From: JBNJFY01 sp051747265
GTDB taxonomy: Bacteria > Bacteroidota > Rhodothermia > Balneolales > Balneolaceae
Reading direction: 5' to 3'
Assembly (NCBI GenBank): GCA_051747265.1
Contig: JBNJFY010000005.1
Coordinates: forward strand, 248,001 to 312,000
DNA length: 64,000 nucleotides
In this document: positions 1-8,320 of the stretch, in pieces
Position numbering within the stretch: the stretch's first letter is position 1
Layout: the number at the start of each line of letters is the position of its first letter
The notes under the pieces: model-generated
Seen by the model: only the letters and a program-made list of their open reading frames with translations
What the model was told of the DNA's origin: nothing
Databases searched by the model: none
Position numbers and translations under genes: made by a program

Positions 1-699
1 TTCCCCTAAATCACTTTTGCCCAGTCTAGAGGCCGATCGTACATCTATTCGCGTTCCGCCTGGCACCTCTTGCAAGCGAACAACGATGTCATCCTTGAAT
101 CCAAACCAAGGGATTGTAGCCGTCGCTTCAATACGTCCGGTGGTCTCGTCGGCATACATAACTTCCCATCGAGGCATGCTGTGGGCCGCTTCTAAAGCTA
201 TTTTAAAAGCTTCACCTCGTTCTATGTTAAGCACCAACGGCTGGATATTAGGATAGGCATTTTTCTGTAGTTCTATGGTTTCGCCCCCCGGATATACCAA
301 TTCATTGGAGGCTTTTTCTCGCTCCGCTTTTAACGCAACGAATGAAGGAGGATCCTCAAAATTGGTAGTAATATCATGAATCGCGGGAACCGAAACCGAT
401 CGAATCAAAAAATAGACAACCGTGCTTATCACCGCTATACTCAAGAATAAACCCACAACTGCCCGATTAAATCCATGTAATTGTTTGTTCTGTGTAAAAT
501 AAATACCCATGATGGACAGTACCGCTGCAATTAATGCCGCAATTACTCCCAAAGGAAGCATCACCCGCATCGCCGCAGATAGGCCCACCCAATCCCATTG
601 ATAAGCGTAACCGGATCCAAAAAATATTAAAAAACCGACTACCGCGCCTGTAATCCCTGATAATGACGCTTTAGAAGTACGAACGGTTTGTTCAGCCAT
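1..699 (-). CDS. DUF1499 family membrane protein (C-terminus cut by window edge)
   Basis: The ORF reads leftward from an ATG at 699 and is open for 233 codons to the window edge, so the C-terminus is missing. Three hydrophobic segments fill the first 110 residues (about 12-30, 42-66 and 80-100). A soluble domain follows, with segments such as EVMYADETTGRIEATA and a late DVRSASRLGKSDLGE stretch, which matches the DUF1499 (PF07386) pattern of a late R-S-x-S-R-x-G-x-D-x-G block. DUF1499 has no established biochemical role; membrane-anchored versions are common in marine bacteria. No start competitor is near. The gene is divergent from the CoA-transferase gene, with about 190 bp of shared upstream DNA. 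Confidence 0.75.
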   Translation of the reverse strand, partial: MAEQTVRTSKASLSGITGAVVGFLIFFGSGYAYQWDWVGLSAAMRVMLPLGVIAALIAAVLSIMGIYFTQNKQLHGFNRAVVGLFLSIAVISTVVYFLIRSVSVPAIHDITTNFEDPPSFVALKAEREKASNELVYPGGETIELQKNAYPNIQPLVLNIERGEAFKIALEAAHSMPRWEVMYADETTGRIEATATIPWFGFKDDIVVRLQEVPGGTRIDVRSASRLGKSDLGE

Positions 700-887
700 C
701 TGTCTGTGTAAATGATTAGTAATATTATTTAGAAAATATCATCAATAACACTGATGAAGTGCCCTGAATTTTGTAATGTATTTCCCCGCACCGGGTATAG
801 GGGCTTACGCTTGTTGATTTATAATGAGATCATGATACTAAGGCCTCACATTTTTGTCTAACAATTCTCAAGAAAACCTTTGCATAC

Positions 888-2165
888 ATGAAAACGGTAT
901 CCGCAGCAGAAGCAGCAAAACAGATCAATTCCGGAGATCGCGTCTTCATACACAGTGTTGCCGCCGCCCCTCAACAACTCATTCACGCCATGGTGGATCG
1001 CCATGAGGAGTTAAACGATGTGGAGATTATTCACCTGCATATCGAAGGTGACGCACCCTATGTCGACGAAAAATATAGAGGTAGTTTTAAGAATAACAAT
1101 CTGTTTGTAGGATCGAATGTACGTAAAGCACTGGAGACCGGCATGGGAGATTATATCCCGGTTTTCTTGAGTGAAACCCCCTATTTGTTCCGTCATAAAC
1201 ACCTATCGCTGGAAGTAGCTTTAATTCAGGTATCCGAACCCGACAAGCATGGATTTTGCTCTTTGGGAGTATCCATTGACGCAACCCGGGCAGCAATTGA
1301 AATGGCGGATAAAGTTATTGCGCAGGTGAATCCCAATATGCCTCGAACCCATGGTGATGGGTTAATACATTGTGATGAAATTGATTTCTGCGTAAACGTG
1401 GATGATCCCATTCTTGAAACGGGCGTTCCCCAATTAGGCGAAACCGAGTTAGCCATCGGTAAAAACATTGCTGAAATTGTAGACGATGGCGCTACCCTAC
1501 AGATGGGTATTGGCGCCATTCCCGATGCCGTGTTGGCCGCCCTAAAAAATCATAAAAACCTGGGTATTCATACCGAGATGTTTTCGGATGGATTGATTGA
1601 CCTAGTGGAAAGCGGCGTGGTTAATGGTCACAAAAAAGCGATTCACCCCGGTAAGATTGTGTCCACCTTTGTGATGGGGACCAATCGACTATATGAATTT
1701 GTGGATGATAACCCGCAGGTAGCCATGTTGGATGTAGCGTATGTCAACGATACGGCCGTGATCCGGCGAAATCCCAAAGTCACCGCCATTAACAGTGCCA
1801 TTGAAGTGGATATTACCGGTCAGGTTTGCGCGGATTCCATTGGCACTCGTCAGTATTCCGGGGTTGGCGGTCAGATGGATTTCATTCGTGGTGCGGGACT
1901 TAGTGAAGGCGGTAAACCAATCATTGCCCTGCCTTCGGTTACACGACGTGGCGAAACACGTATTGTCCCCCTCTTAAAACCCGGAGCTAGTGTGGTTACC
2001 ACTCGCGCTCACGTTCACTACATCGTAACCGAATACGGCGTAGCCGATCTTTACGGCAAAAACTTGCGTCAGCGTGCCAAGGAGCTTATCAATATCGCTC
2101 ACCCCGATCATCGCGAAGAATTGTCGCGCCAGGCTTATGAACGTTTCAATACGTTAGAATGGTAG
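888..2165 (+). CDS. Acetyl-CoA hydrolase / 4-hydroxybutyrate CoA-transferase family protein
   Basis: The 425-residue length fits the AcetylCoA_hydrolase/transferase family (two tandem Rossmann-like CoA-transferase domains). Family hallmarks are visible: GIGAIPDAVLAAL, then LGIHTEMFSDG with the probable catalytic glutamate at E230, and the C-terminal EYGVADLYGKNLRQRA block followed by HPDHRE. Such enzymes move CoA between acyl-CoA and a carboxylate through a glutamyl-CoA thioester, or hydrolyse acetyl-CoA. The exact substrate cannot be told from the sequence; 4-hydroxybutyrate or acetate/butyrate CoA transfer is likely. It is cytoplasmic, with no signal peptide. It is monocistronic, convergent with the SDR gene, and separated from it by a long hairpin. 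Confidence 0.88.
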   Translation: MKTVSAAEAAKQINSGDRVFIHSVAAAPQQLIHAMVDRHEELNDVEIIHLHIEGDAPYVDEKYRGSFKNNNLFVGSNVRKALETGMGDYIPVFLSETPYLFRHKHLSLEVALIQVSEPDKHGFCSLGVSIDATRAAIEMADKVIAQVNPNMPRTHGDGLIHCDEIDFCVNVDDPILETGVPQLGETELAIGKNIAEIVDDGATLQMGIGAIPDAVLAALKNHKNLGIHTEMFSDGLIDLVESGVVNGHKKAIHPGKIVSTFVMGTNRLYEFVDDNPQVAMLDVAYVNDTAVIRRNPKVTAINSAIEVDITGQVCADSIGTRQYSGVGGQMDFIRGAGLSEGGKPIIALPSVTRRGETRIVPLLKPGASVVTTRAHVHYIVTEYGVADLYGKNLRQRAKELINIAHPDHREELSRQAYERFNTLEW

Positions 2166-2185
2166 GTGACGAATTTTGAATGAAT

Positions 2186-2244
2186 AATGTTGAATTTTGA
2201 ATGGTCTTGCCGAACCTCGGCATCCCCATTCAAAATTCAACATT
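2186..2244. repeat. Long intergenic hairpin between convergent genes
   Basis: Bases 2186-2204 are perfectly complementary to 2226-2244 (19 bp, built on the word TTGAATTTTGAATGG). The loop itself contains GCCGA/TCGGC. A second copy of GAATTTTGAAT at 2171-2181 pairs with ATTCAAAATTT at 2242-2252, so the structure can extend further. It lies exactly between the convergent stops of the CoA-transferase and the SDR and may act as a bidirectional terminator. There is no long T-run, and the arms are iterated AT-rich words rather than the usual GC-rich stem. Confidence 0.7.
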
Positions 2245-2262
2245 CAAAATTTCTTAATTCCC

Positions 2263-3357
2263 CTACGTCATAGCTTTGGAACTGATGTCCGGGTGTGCTT
2301 TCATAAAGTCAACCAAGACATCCAGATATTCATCGTAATGGGGACATGTTATTCCGGATCCCGCTAAATCTTGCTGTGTTTGTTCCCCAGAATATGAGGT
2401 GGGATGAGAGAAATAATTAACCGCTTCCGGCTCAATTTTCATCAGCTTTTTGACACCGGGTACATACTTTAGTGATCCTTTGGCAATACCCAGCGGCAAC
2501 GGTATGCGAATGATTTTGCGCTCCGTTTCTTTAGCCATGGCTTTCATGATCTGATCAACGGTTAATGCTTGTGGATCACACAACTGATAGACTTTATTGA
2601 GTGATACATCTTTGGCAGCCAAATAATCCATCGCGTCTATCACAAAATCACTGGGTACGATGTTCACCTTGTATTGGGAAGGCTTGCCCACTACCGGTAA
2701 TACCGCATACTTTGGTTGTCGCAATAGCCACTGCAAAATATAATAGGGACCGTCATACTTTTGGGTCTCTCCTGTTTTACTGTTACCGGTTACAATAGCG
2801 GGCCGATAAATAGTGGTAGGCAATCCCTCCTTCATGGCCTGTTGCACTTCAACTTCGGCTAAATATTTGGTCTCCTCATAATAGTTGTTGAATGGTTGCC
2901 CCTTGTCCAGATCATGCTCGCTGAATTCACCTTCATAACGCCCACTCACATAGCAGGTACTCACATATTGATACCGTTTAAGTTGAGAACATTCGCGAGC
3001 AAAATTTAAGGTGTGTCGCGTGCCATCCACATTAACCAACATTCCTACTTCTTTGGAGACACCCAGATCATAAACGGCAGCAAAATGGTAGAATTCAACG
3101 GTCTCGTTTTTCAAGGACTCAGCATCAGCACCTAACCCCAAATCGGGTTGGGTAATATCGCCTTCATAAAGGGTAATCCTCCCACTGGATCCGGGAACTC
3201 CTTCAAATATTTCTTTGATGCGTTGTTCGGCAAGCGAACGGAACTTGGATTGTATCAAACATGAAATAGTATGCTCTTTGGGCAGCCGATGAAGTAGATT
3301 GCGGACCATTGCGGAGCCAAGAAAACCCGGAAAACCAGTTAAAAAGGTAGTAGGCAT
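2263..3357 (-). CDS. Extended SDR / fatty-acyl-reductase-like NAD(P)-binding protein
   Basis: This is an NAD_binding_4 (male-sterility/thioester-reductase-like) extended short-chain dehydrogenase of 364 residues. The N-terminal dinucleotide-binding motif TGFPGFLG sits at residues 7-14. A YVSTCYVSG strand carries the usual serine, and the catalytic YxxxK is Y160-K164 (YEETK). The middle region TTIYRPAIVTG is typical of the family. Members reduce acyl thioesters to aldehydes or alcohols, or act as epimerases/dehydrogenases; the substrate here is unknown. There is no signal peptide or membrane segment. The ATG start directly precedes the Rossmann fold, as expected. Neighbouring desaturase and CoA-transferase genes suggest a lipid role, but that is inference. 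Confidence 0.82.
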   Translation of the reverse strand: MPTTFLTGFPGFLGSAMVRNLLHRLPKEHTISCLIQSKFRSLAEQRIKEIFEGVPGSSGRITLYEGDITQPDLGLGADAESLKNETVEFYHFAAVYDLGVSKEVGMLVNVDGTRHTLNFARECSQLKRYQYVSTCYVSGRYEGEFSEHDLDKGQPFNNYYEETKYLAEVEVQQAMKEGLPTTIYRPAIVTGNSKTGETQKYDGPYYILQWLLRQPKYAVLPVVGKPSQYKVNIVPSDFVIDAMDYLAAKDVSLNKVYQLCDPQALTVDQIMKAMAKETERKIIRIPLPLGIAKGSLKYVPGVKKLMKIEPEAVNYFSHPTSYSGEQTQQDLAGSGITCPHYDEYLDVLVDFMKAHPDISSKAMT

Positions 3358-3584
3358 ATACCAAGAACTGTAAATTATAGTTAACAGTGTTAATCTAGTA
3401 AAAAACCACTTCCGATCAATCAGGATTATTGGTCATTTGATGTACTAAAATCACTAATTCTGCGTCTTTTACCACTAAAAAATCTCTTTACAAGCTCATT
3501 TGCAGTATCTGGCAGAAAGATTCTATCTTCTTGGTGTTTCATGCTGTCTGGATAAATACCCCAAAACACAATCAATATTTATAC

Positions 3585-4496
3585 ATGATCGAGCAGGAAG
3601 GAAACCATGACGAGAGAGACAAAATTAACTGGTTTAGCGGCAGCATGTTCATCGTGCTGCATTTATCGGTAACACTAGTCTATTTCGTAGGGTTTAGTTG
3701 GATCGCTTTAGCAGTTTTAGTTTTATCTTATGGAACGCGCATGTTTGCCATCACCGCCGGATATCATCGCTATTTTTCACACCGTACTTATAAAACGCAC
3801 CGCTGGTTTCAATTTTTGATGGCCTGGATCGGTGCGTCTTCGGCGCAAAAAGGTCCCCTCTGGTGGGCGGCCCATCACCGGCATCATCACAAATACTCGG
3901 ATACCGAAAAAGACCTTCACTCACCTCGTCAACGTGGTTTCTGGTACTCGCATGTGGGCTGGATACTGAGTGATAAATACAAAAAAGCCGACCTCAGCGT
4001 GGTAAAGGATCTTACCAAATTTCCGGAGCTTCGTTTTGTCAATAAATGGCATTTGATTCCTCCGGTGGTTTTGGCCGCGTTTATGTACGGATTGGGCTGG
4101 ACGTTAAACTATTACTACCCCAGTTTGGGAACTTCGGGCCTTCAAATGCTGATGTACGGCTTTGTGATCAGCACGGTCATTCTGTATCACGGCACCTTCA
4201 CAATTAACTCATTGAGCCACGTATTTGGCAAGGTTCGCTTCGATACCGGCGACGATAGCAAGAACAACTGGTTTCTGGCACTGGTTACGCTGGGCGAAGG
4301 CTGGCACAACAATCATCACCGATTCCCCAGCTCCGAGCGACAAGGCTTCTACTGGTGGGAGCTGGATATCTCGCATATCATCCTGCGAATCCTCTCCTGG
4401 TTTAATATTGTTTGGGATTTGCGTATTCCGCCCAAACGGGTATTTGCCGAATCTGAAAGAAAACTGAAACGTCCGTCAGAGATGTACTCCAAGTAA
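3585..4496 (+). CDS. Acyl-CoA (delta-9 type) fatty acid desaturase
   Basis: This membrane di-iron desaturase has all three histidine boxes in stearoyl-CoA-desaturase order: HRYFSH, HRHHH and HNNHH, with hydrophobic pairs before and between them. It is expected to insert a cis double bond into saturated acyl-CoA or acyl lipids, tuning membrane fluidity. I chose the ATG at 3585 (303 residues). A TTG at 3531 in the same frame would add 18 residues without similarity to the family. The second and third boxes carry the metal-binding histidines WWAAHHRHHH and GEGWHNNHH, so the protein looks intact. It is monocistronic. A second desaturase of a different subfamily lies 3.8 kb downstream. Confidence 0.92.
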   Translation: MIEQEGNHDERDKINWFSGSMFIVLHLSVTLVYFVGFSWIALAVLVLSYGTRMFAITAGYHRYFSHRTYKTHRWFQFLMAWIGASSAQKGPLWWAAHHRHHHKYSDTEKDLHSPRQRGFWYSHVGWILSDKYKKADLSVVKDLTKFPELRFVNKWHLIPPVVLAAFMYGLGWTLNYYYPSLGTSGLQMLMYGFVISTVILYHGTFTINSLSHVFGKVRFDTGDDSKNNWFLALVTLGEGWHNNHHRFPSSERQGFYWWELDISHIILRILSWFNIVWDLRIPPKRVFAESERKLKRPSEMYSK

Positions 4497-4689
4497 CGCA
4501 TTTATCTAAACCAATACCTTTCCGTGTTGAGGGAGCTCCTCAAGCTCGCAACCGTAATACATTGGCATTCAATGAGTTAGTATTTGCAAACTCGTGCCAT
4601 TCTACTATAATTAGTTGAGGATTATCCAATCAACATGCCATCCTTTGTTGCAGTAGAATTCAACGTGGGATGGATTCGAATAGTCCTTA

Positions 4690-5694
4690 ATGGATAGATT
4701 TATGAAACAAATGGGGATCATGAGGAGAGAATATATCAGTACTTGGACCGGATCATGTTGGTGCTCAACTTTCCTGTTGACTACGGCATTTATTCTGTTG
4801 GGAATACAGACGGTTGGGGCGCAATCATTTCGGCTTTCCGATTACTCTTCTTTAGGTAATCAAGCTATTAACTCAATCACCCAATCCAGCCCCAATATAT
4901 TTTGGTTGGGCACCTATGATGGCGTATATCGGTTGAACACTGCCCATGATTCTTTATCGCTTACCAAGCCTATAGATGGTTATGGGGAGCATATTTCCAA
5001 TCATCTATTCTTGGATCCCAAAGGCCAAATTTGGTCAGTGGGCCGGAATCAACTTTCTGTATATACGGATGGACAGTGGGAACAACGCCAATCACTAAAC
5101 ACCTATCAGATTGTAAAAGCTGCTTTCGATTCGCATGCTGATTTATGGATAGCCTACGGAAGTCAGATGTCGCCTCGGGTTTTGCATAATAGCTCATCAG
5201 ATTCAAAGACCTATTCCCTATCCTCGGGGCAGATACGGGATTTGTTGGTTGATTCAAAGAACAGAGTTTGGGTAGCCGGCAAAAATGGAATCAGCCGTAT
5301 AACCGGTAATCAGGTTGACTTAATCAATCAAACCGACAACGGCGCAAGCCTGTACGAGTTACAATCTATGACCAGAGACGGCAATGGTTTTATATGGGTA
5401 ATCTCAACATTTGGAGATTTATTCCGGCTGGATCCGGATTCTAGCACAGTCACACTAGTGAACAAGCAAACTCCCTTAAATCAGTCTTATCATCTGGTTA
5501 GTCAATCCCAACAACTTTGGGCCGCCTCTAAACAGCGTATTTGTCGATTTTCGGATGGCAAATGGAGCGTTTATCCGCAATGGGAATTAGAACCGGACAC
5601 GGATATTTTGGATCTGTATATCAATCAAGAAGGAGGTTTGATGGTGGGAACCACAAAAGGACTTATCATACATAACTTATCTAATGCAGATTAA
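4690..5694 (+). CDS. Exported regulator-type beta-propeller protein without kinase domain
   Basis: After an N-terminal hydrophobic segment ending in TVGAQS (probable signal peptide) come repeated Reg_prop/two-component-regulator-propeller units, for example NSITQSSPNIFWLGTYDGVYRLN, IRDLLVDSKNRVWVAGKNGI and DGNGFIWVISTFGDLFRLD. In Bacteroidota these propellers usually form the periplasmic sensor half of hybrid histidine kinases or LuxR regulators. Here the 334-residue protein stops after the propeller with no membrane anchor, kinase or DNA-binding domain. Several in-frame ATGs (4690, 4702, 4714, 4720) precede the signal peptide, so the exact start is uncertain. Function is unknown; ligand binding or a scaffold role in the periplasm is plausible. 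Confidence 0.75.
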   Translation: MDRFMKQMGIMRREYISTWTGSCWCSTFLLTTAFILLGIQTVGAQSFRLSDYSSLGNQAINSITQSSPNIFWLGTYDGVYRLNTAHDSLSLTKPIDGYGEHISNHLFLDPKGQIWSVGRNQLSVYTDGQWEQRQSLNTYQIVKAAFDSHADLWIAYGSQMSPRVLHNSSSDSKTYSLSSGQIRDLLVDSKNRVWVAGKNGISRITGNQVDLINQTDNGASLYELQSMTRDGNGFIWVISTFGDLFRLDPDSSTVTLVNKQTPLNQSYHLVSQSQQLWAASKQRICRFSDGKWSVYPQWELEPDTDILDLYINQEGGLMVGTTKGLIIHNLSNAD

Positions 5695-5868
5695 TGGTAA
5701 GTAATTTCAAAGTCTTCATCCCTTTAGGCATTGTAGCAGTATTAAATTTATTACTTCCTCACTTTTTGCATCCCCACAGACTGGCATTCCCCGTTTGATC
5801 ATCTACGGAATATCAGTTAGCATAATGGAGATTTGTTGCTGTCTTTTCTCTAACCCATTTATACTGCT

Positions 5869-7161
5869 ATGCGAACACTATTAAAAACCGCTGTATTAAC
5901 CCTTATTGCCTGTTTTATTGTTTGGGGATCTGCCCTGGCTCAGACCACCTATATTCATGCCGGACATCTGATTGATGGTATCAGCGATGACGTAAAATCC
6001 TCGGTCACCTTGATTATTGAAGGCGATAAAATCGCCGATATCAAAAACCGCTATGTGAAGGTCCCCGGTGATGCACGCTATGTGGATCTGAAAGATTCCT
6101 ATGTCATGCCTGGTTTTATTGATCTGCATGTGCACATGGAAAACGAAACCAGTCCAGACAACTACATCAAACGCTTTACCCTGGATGATGCGGATGTGGC
6201 TTTTAATGCGTCCAAATACGCTAAAACTACCCTCATGGCTGGATTCACCACGGTTCGGGATGTTGGTGGTCGTGGAGTGAACATCAATTTGCGAGATGCC
6301 ATCAATGCCGGAGATATTCCAGGACCTCGCATTTATACCAGCGGCAAATCCATAGCAACCACCGGTGGACACGCGGATCCTACCAACGGTTGGCGCGACT
6401 TGATCCAGGGTCATCCCGGACCTAAAGAAGGCGTGATCAATGGAACCGCAGAAGCTCGTGAAGCGGTACGTCAACGGTACAAAAACGGTGCGGACTTAAT
6501 TAAGATCACCGCTACCGGCGGTGTACTGAGCCTGGCCAAAAGTGGTGACGCGCCGCAATTCTTTATGGATGAGCTGGAAACCATCGTTCAAACCGCCACC
6601 GATTACGGCATGCATGTGGCCACGCACGCACACGGCGCCGAAGGGATGAAACGCGCGGTTCAAGCCGGTGTTAAAACCATTGAACACGGCACCTACATGA
6701 CCCCGGAAATCATGGAACTGATGAAAGCAAATGACACCTATTATATTCCTACCATTACCGCAGGCAAAGCAGTAGCCGATTCCGCCGAGATTCCGGGATA
6801 TTATCCTGAAGTAGTGGTTCCCAAAGCCAAAGCCATTGGCCCGCTCATTCAAAATACTTTCGCTAAAGCCTACCAAGCGGGCGTCCCTATTGCCTTCGGT
6901 ACCGATGCCGGAGTATATGCTCATGGCAGAAACGGCAAAGAATTCGGTTATATGGTAGAAGCGGGTATGCCGGCCATGGAAGCTATCCAAACGGCAACCA
7001 GTATCGCCGCTAAAGTGCTCAACGCGGATGGGACTATCGGTCAACTGAAGGAAGGATTCCAAGCGGATATGGTGGCCGTTCAAGGTAATCCATTGGATAG
7101 CATTGCTCTGCTCGAGAATATTGACTTTGTCATGAAAGACGGAAAGGTCTACACAGAATAA
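5869..7161 (+). CDS. Exported amidohydrolase (imidazolonepropionase/prolidase-like)
   Basis: A signal peptide (residues 1-25, ending ALAQ) precedes a complete metal-dependent amidohydrolase fold of the Xaa-Pro-dipeptidase-like subgroup. Metal ligands are visible: H87/H89 in DLHVHME, the likely carboxylated lysine K212 in LIKITATGG, H253 or H255 in THAHG, H273 in IEHGTY, and the catalytic aspartate D346 in FGTDAGVYAHG. The closing ADMVAVQGNPL segment is the standard composite beta-sandwich tail. Relatives hydrolyse cyclic amides or N-acyl/prolyl dipeptides; the substrate here cannot be assigned. Two long antisense frames across this gene are shadows. It is monocistronic, with no clear terminator after it. 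Confidence 0.9.
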   Translation: MRTLLKTAVLTLIACFIVWGSALAQTTYIHAGHLIDGISDDVKSSVTLIIEGDKIADIKNRYVKVPGDARYVDLKDSYVMPGFIDLHVHMENETSPDNYIKRFTLDDADVAFNASKYAKTTLMAGFTTVRDVGGRGVNINLRDAINAGDIPGPRIYTSGKSIATTGGHADPTNGWRDLIQGHPGPKEGVINGTAEAREAVRQRYKNGADLIKITATGGVLSLAKSGDAPQFFMDELETIVQTATDYGMHVATHAHGAEGMKRAVQAGVKTIEHGTYMTPEIMELMKANDTYYIPTITAGKAVADSAEIPGYYPEVVVPKAKAIGPLIQNTFAKAYQAGVPIAFGTDAGVYAHGRNGKEFGYMVEAGMPAMEAIQTATSIAAKVLNADGTIGQLKEGFQADMVAVQGNPLDSIALLENIDFVMKDGKVYTE

Positions 7162-7290
7162 TTTCAGTAGAACTCATACCACATCATATTATCAAAGCTC
7201 AATATTTTCAATAACTTAAACGATTCAATCTTGTATCTTGTATTAATAACTACCACCTAATACTAATTAACCTAGGTCACTTTTAGATTT

Positions 7291-7857
7291 ATGCTCGATT
7301 TTCAATCGGACGATTATAAATCAGCACTTCAAGAACAATTAAATGAATCCGACGATACCCTGATCCTGGCCCGAGGTCGTTATATCCCGGATAAAAAACA
7401 GATGGGTAAACAGATCGCTCAGACATTAGGGAAAGAGGTTCGCGAACTTAATTTGGATGAATTGATCACCAAAGATGAACCTGCCTCTATTGCACGGCTA
7501 AAATTTGCATTTGAAGAAGCGGATGCGGATCGGGAAATCTTGTATGTGACACGTGGAGATAGGCTAAATGGGGTCTATACGGGCCATACATTATCGATAA
7601 CTCGTTATACCTCTCCACAAGAACGTGCGTTTTTGCAGCTTGTTGACGAATTTGACAGTCCGGTGATTGTGAATATAGAGCTTAGAGACAATGTGGATGA
7701 AACGTTACAGCGTAAAGCGGATCTTTCGGTTAACTGCAAATTACCATCCAACCCAATCAAGCGAGTGGTCTATAAGTTGAAAAACTATACCCTCCACGGA
7801 ATTGATCTTTCTAGCAATTATCGAACCAATGCAACATTTGCCAGTCGTTTAAACTAA
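7291..7857 (+). CDS. Degenerate AAA+ ATPase-like protein (pseudo-ATPase)
   Basis: The 188-residue protein follows the AAA+ core from Walker A to sensor region, but the catalytic motifs are gone. The P-loop position reads RGRYIPDKKQMGKQ instead of GPPGTGKT. The Walker B position reads ILYVTRGDRL instead of ILFFDEAD. The surrounding frame is well kept: KQIAQTLGKEVRELNLDEL, then ARLKFAFEEAD, then ERAFLQLVDEFDSPVIVNIELRDNVDET, then RKADLSVNCKLPSNPIKR, which corresponds to the sensor-1/arginine-finger LRRFDxxVxFPLP segment. I assign the fold by eye and with moderate certainty. It probably binds partners, not ATP. Its stop lies directly after a TTTAAAC heptamer and overlaps the next ORF. Confidence 0.6.
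   Translation: MLDFQSDDYKSALQEQLNESDDTLILARGRYIPDKKQMGKQIAQTLGKEVRELNLDELITKDEPASIARLKFAFEEADADREILYVTRGDRLNGVYTGHTLSITRYTSPQERAFLQLVDEFDSPVIVNIELRDNVDETLQRKADLSVNCKLPSNPIKRVVYKLKNYTLHGIDLSSNYRTNATFASRLN
7848..7854 (+). promoter_or_regulatory. Candidate -1 ribosomal frameshift slippery heptamer
   Basis: The heptamer T_TTA_AAC is in the exact X_XXY_YYZ register of the upstream reading frame (codons CGT TTA AAC, then the stop TAA at 7855-7857). Slipping back one base places the ribosome in the frame of the Cys-rich oxidoreductase-like domain (TTT AAA CTA ATT TTA AAA). I see no strong downstream hairpin at the usual 5-9 nt spacing. A weak TTCCG/CGGAA stem forms about 60 nt downstream. Confidence 0.4.
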
Positions 7858-8132
7858 TTTTAAAAACCGCCGTTATTCCTAAAGCTCCAAGAAAACCAAT
7901 TAAGCCGTTACCTTCCGATTGTTGCGGAACGGGATGCGACCGCTGTGTCTATGCCATTTATCATGACCAGCTCAAAGATTACCAAGCGTGGTTGGAGGAG
8001 CATCCCGAAACAGCCTGTACTCCATTGGACGAGGGAATAGATGAAGAGCTAGCCGAAGCAAAGCATCGTTCACACAAAAAGTTAAAAATTCGCGACGATC
8101 AAACATCTAAACCTTATTCCCCTTTTGATTAA
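7857..8132 (+). CDS. Oxidoreductase-like (CCGxGCxxC) domain ORF with no canonical start
   Basis: The -1 frame relative to the upstream gene is open from 7815 to the TAA at 8130-8132. It encodes KPIKPLPSDCCGTGCDRCVYAIY followed by an acidic/basic tail of about 50 residues. The Pro-rich lead-in plus CCGxGCxxCVxxxY is the signature of the oxidoreductase-like domain (PF09791), a small Cys-rich, probably metal-binding module of unknown function. The open stretch contains no ATG, GTG, TTG or CTG before the domain. The only candidate initiators are ATT at 7836 or 7857, the latter used here as nominal start. The alternative is translation by -1 frameshifting from the upstream gene at 7848-7854. Confidence 0.6.
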   Translation: MLKTAVIPKAPRKPIKPLPSDCCGTGCDRCVYAIYHDQLKDYQAWLEEHPETACTPLDEGIDEELAEAKHRSHKKLKIRDDQTSKPYSPFD

Positions 8133-8320
8133 TTCTTTTCTTTGTCTTATCTCGAGGGTCAGACTCTATTAAAATCCTAAAATAACGTTTACACTCGGTT
8201 ATAATTTATTATGTTTACAGCAAATCTTTGAATCACTGGTCTGTTTGGTGATCGCGTGATGGATTTTTGAGGGATTCCATCATATAAAGACGGTAATGTA
8301 TAACATTAAAGGGCTATCCT

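Noticed and set aside
5896..7083. Two long antisense ORFs (192 and 195 residues) opposite the amidohydrolase
   Set aside because: They run through the codons of a fully conserved enzyme and have shadow-type composition; no family is recognisable.
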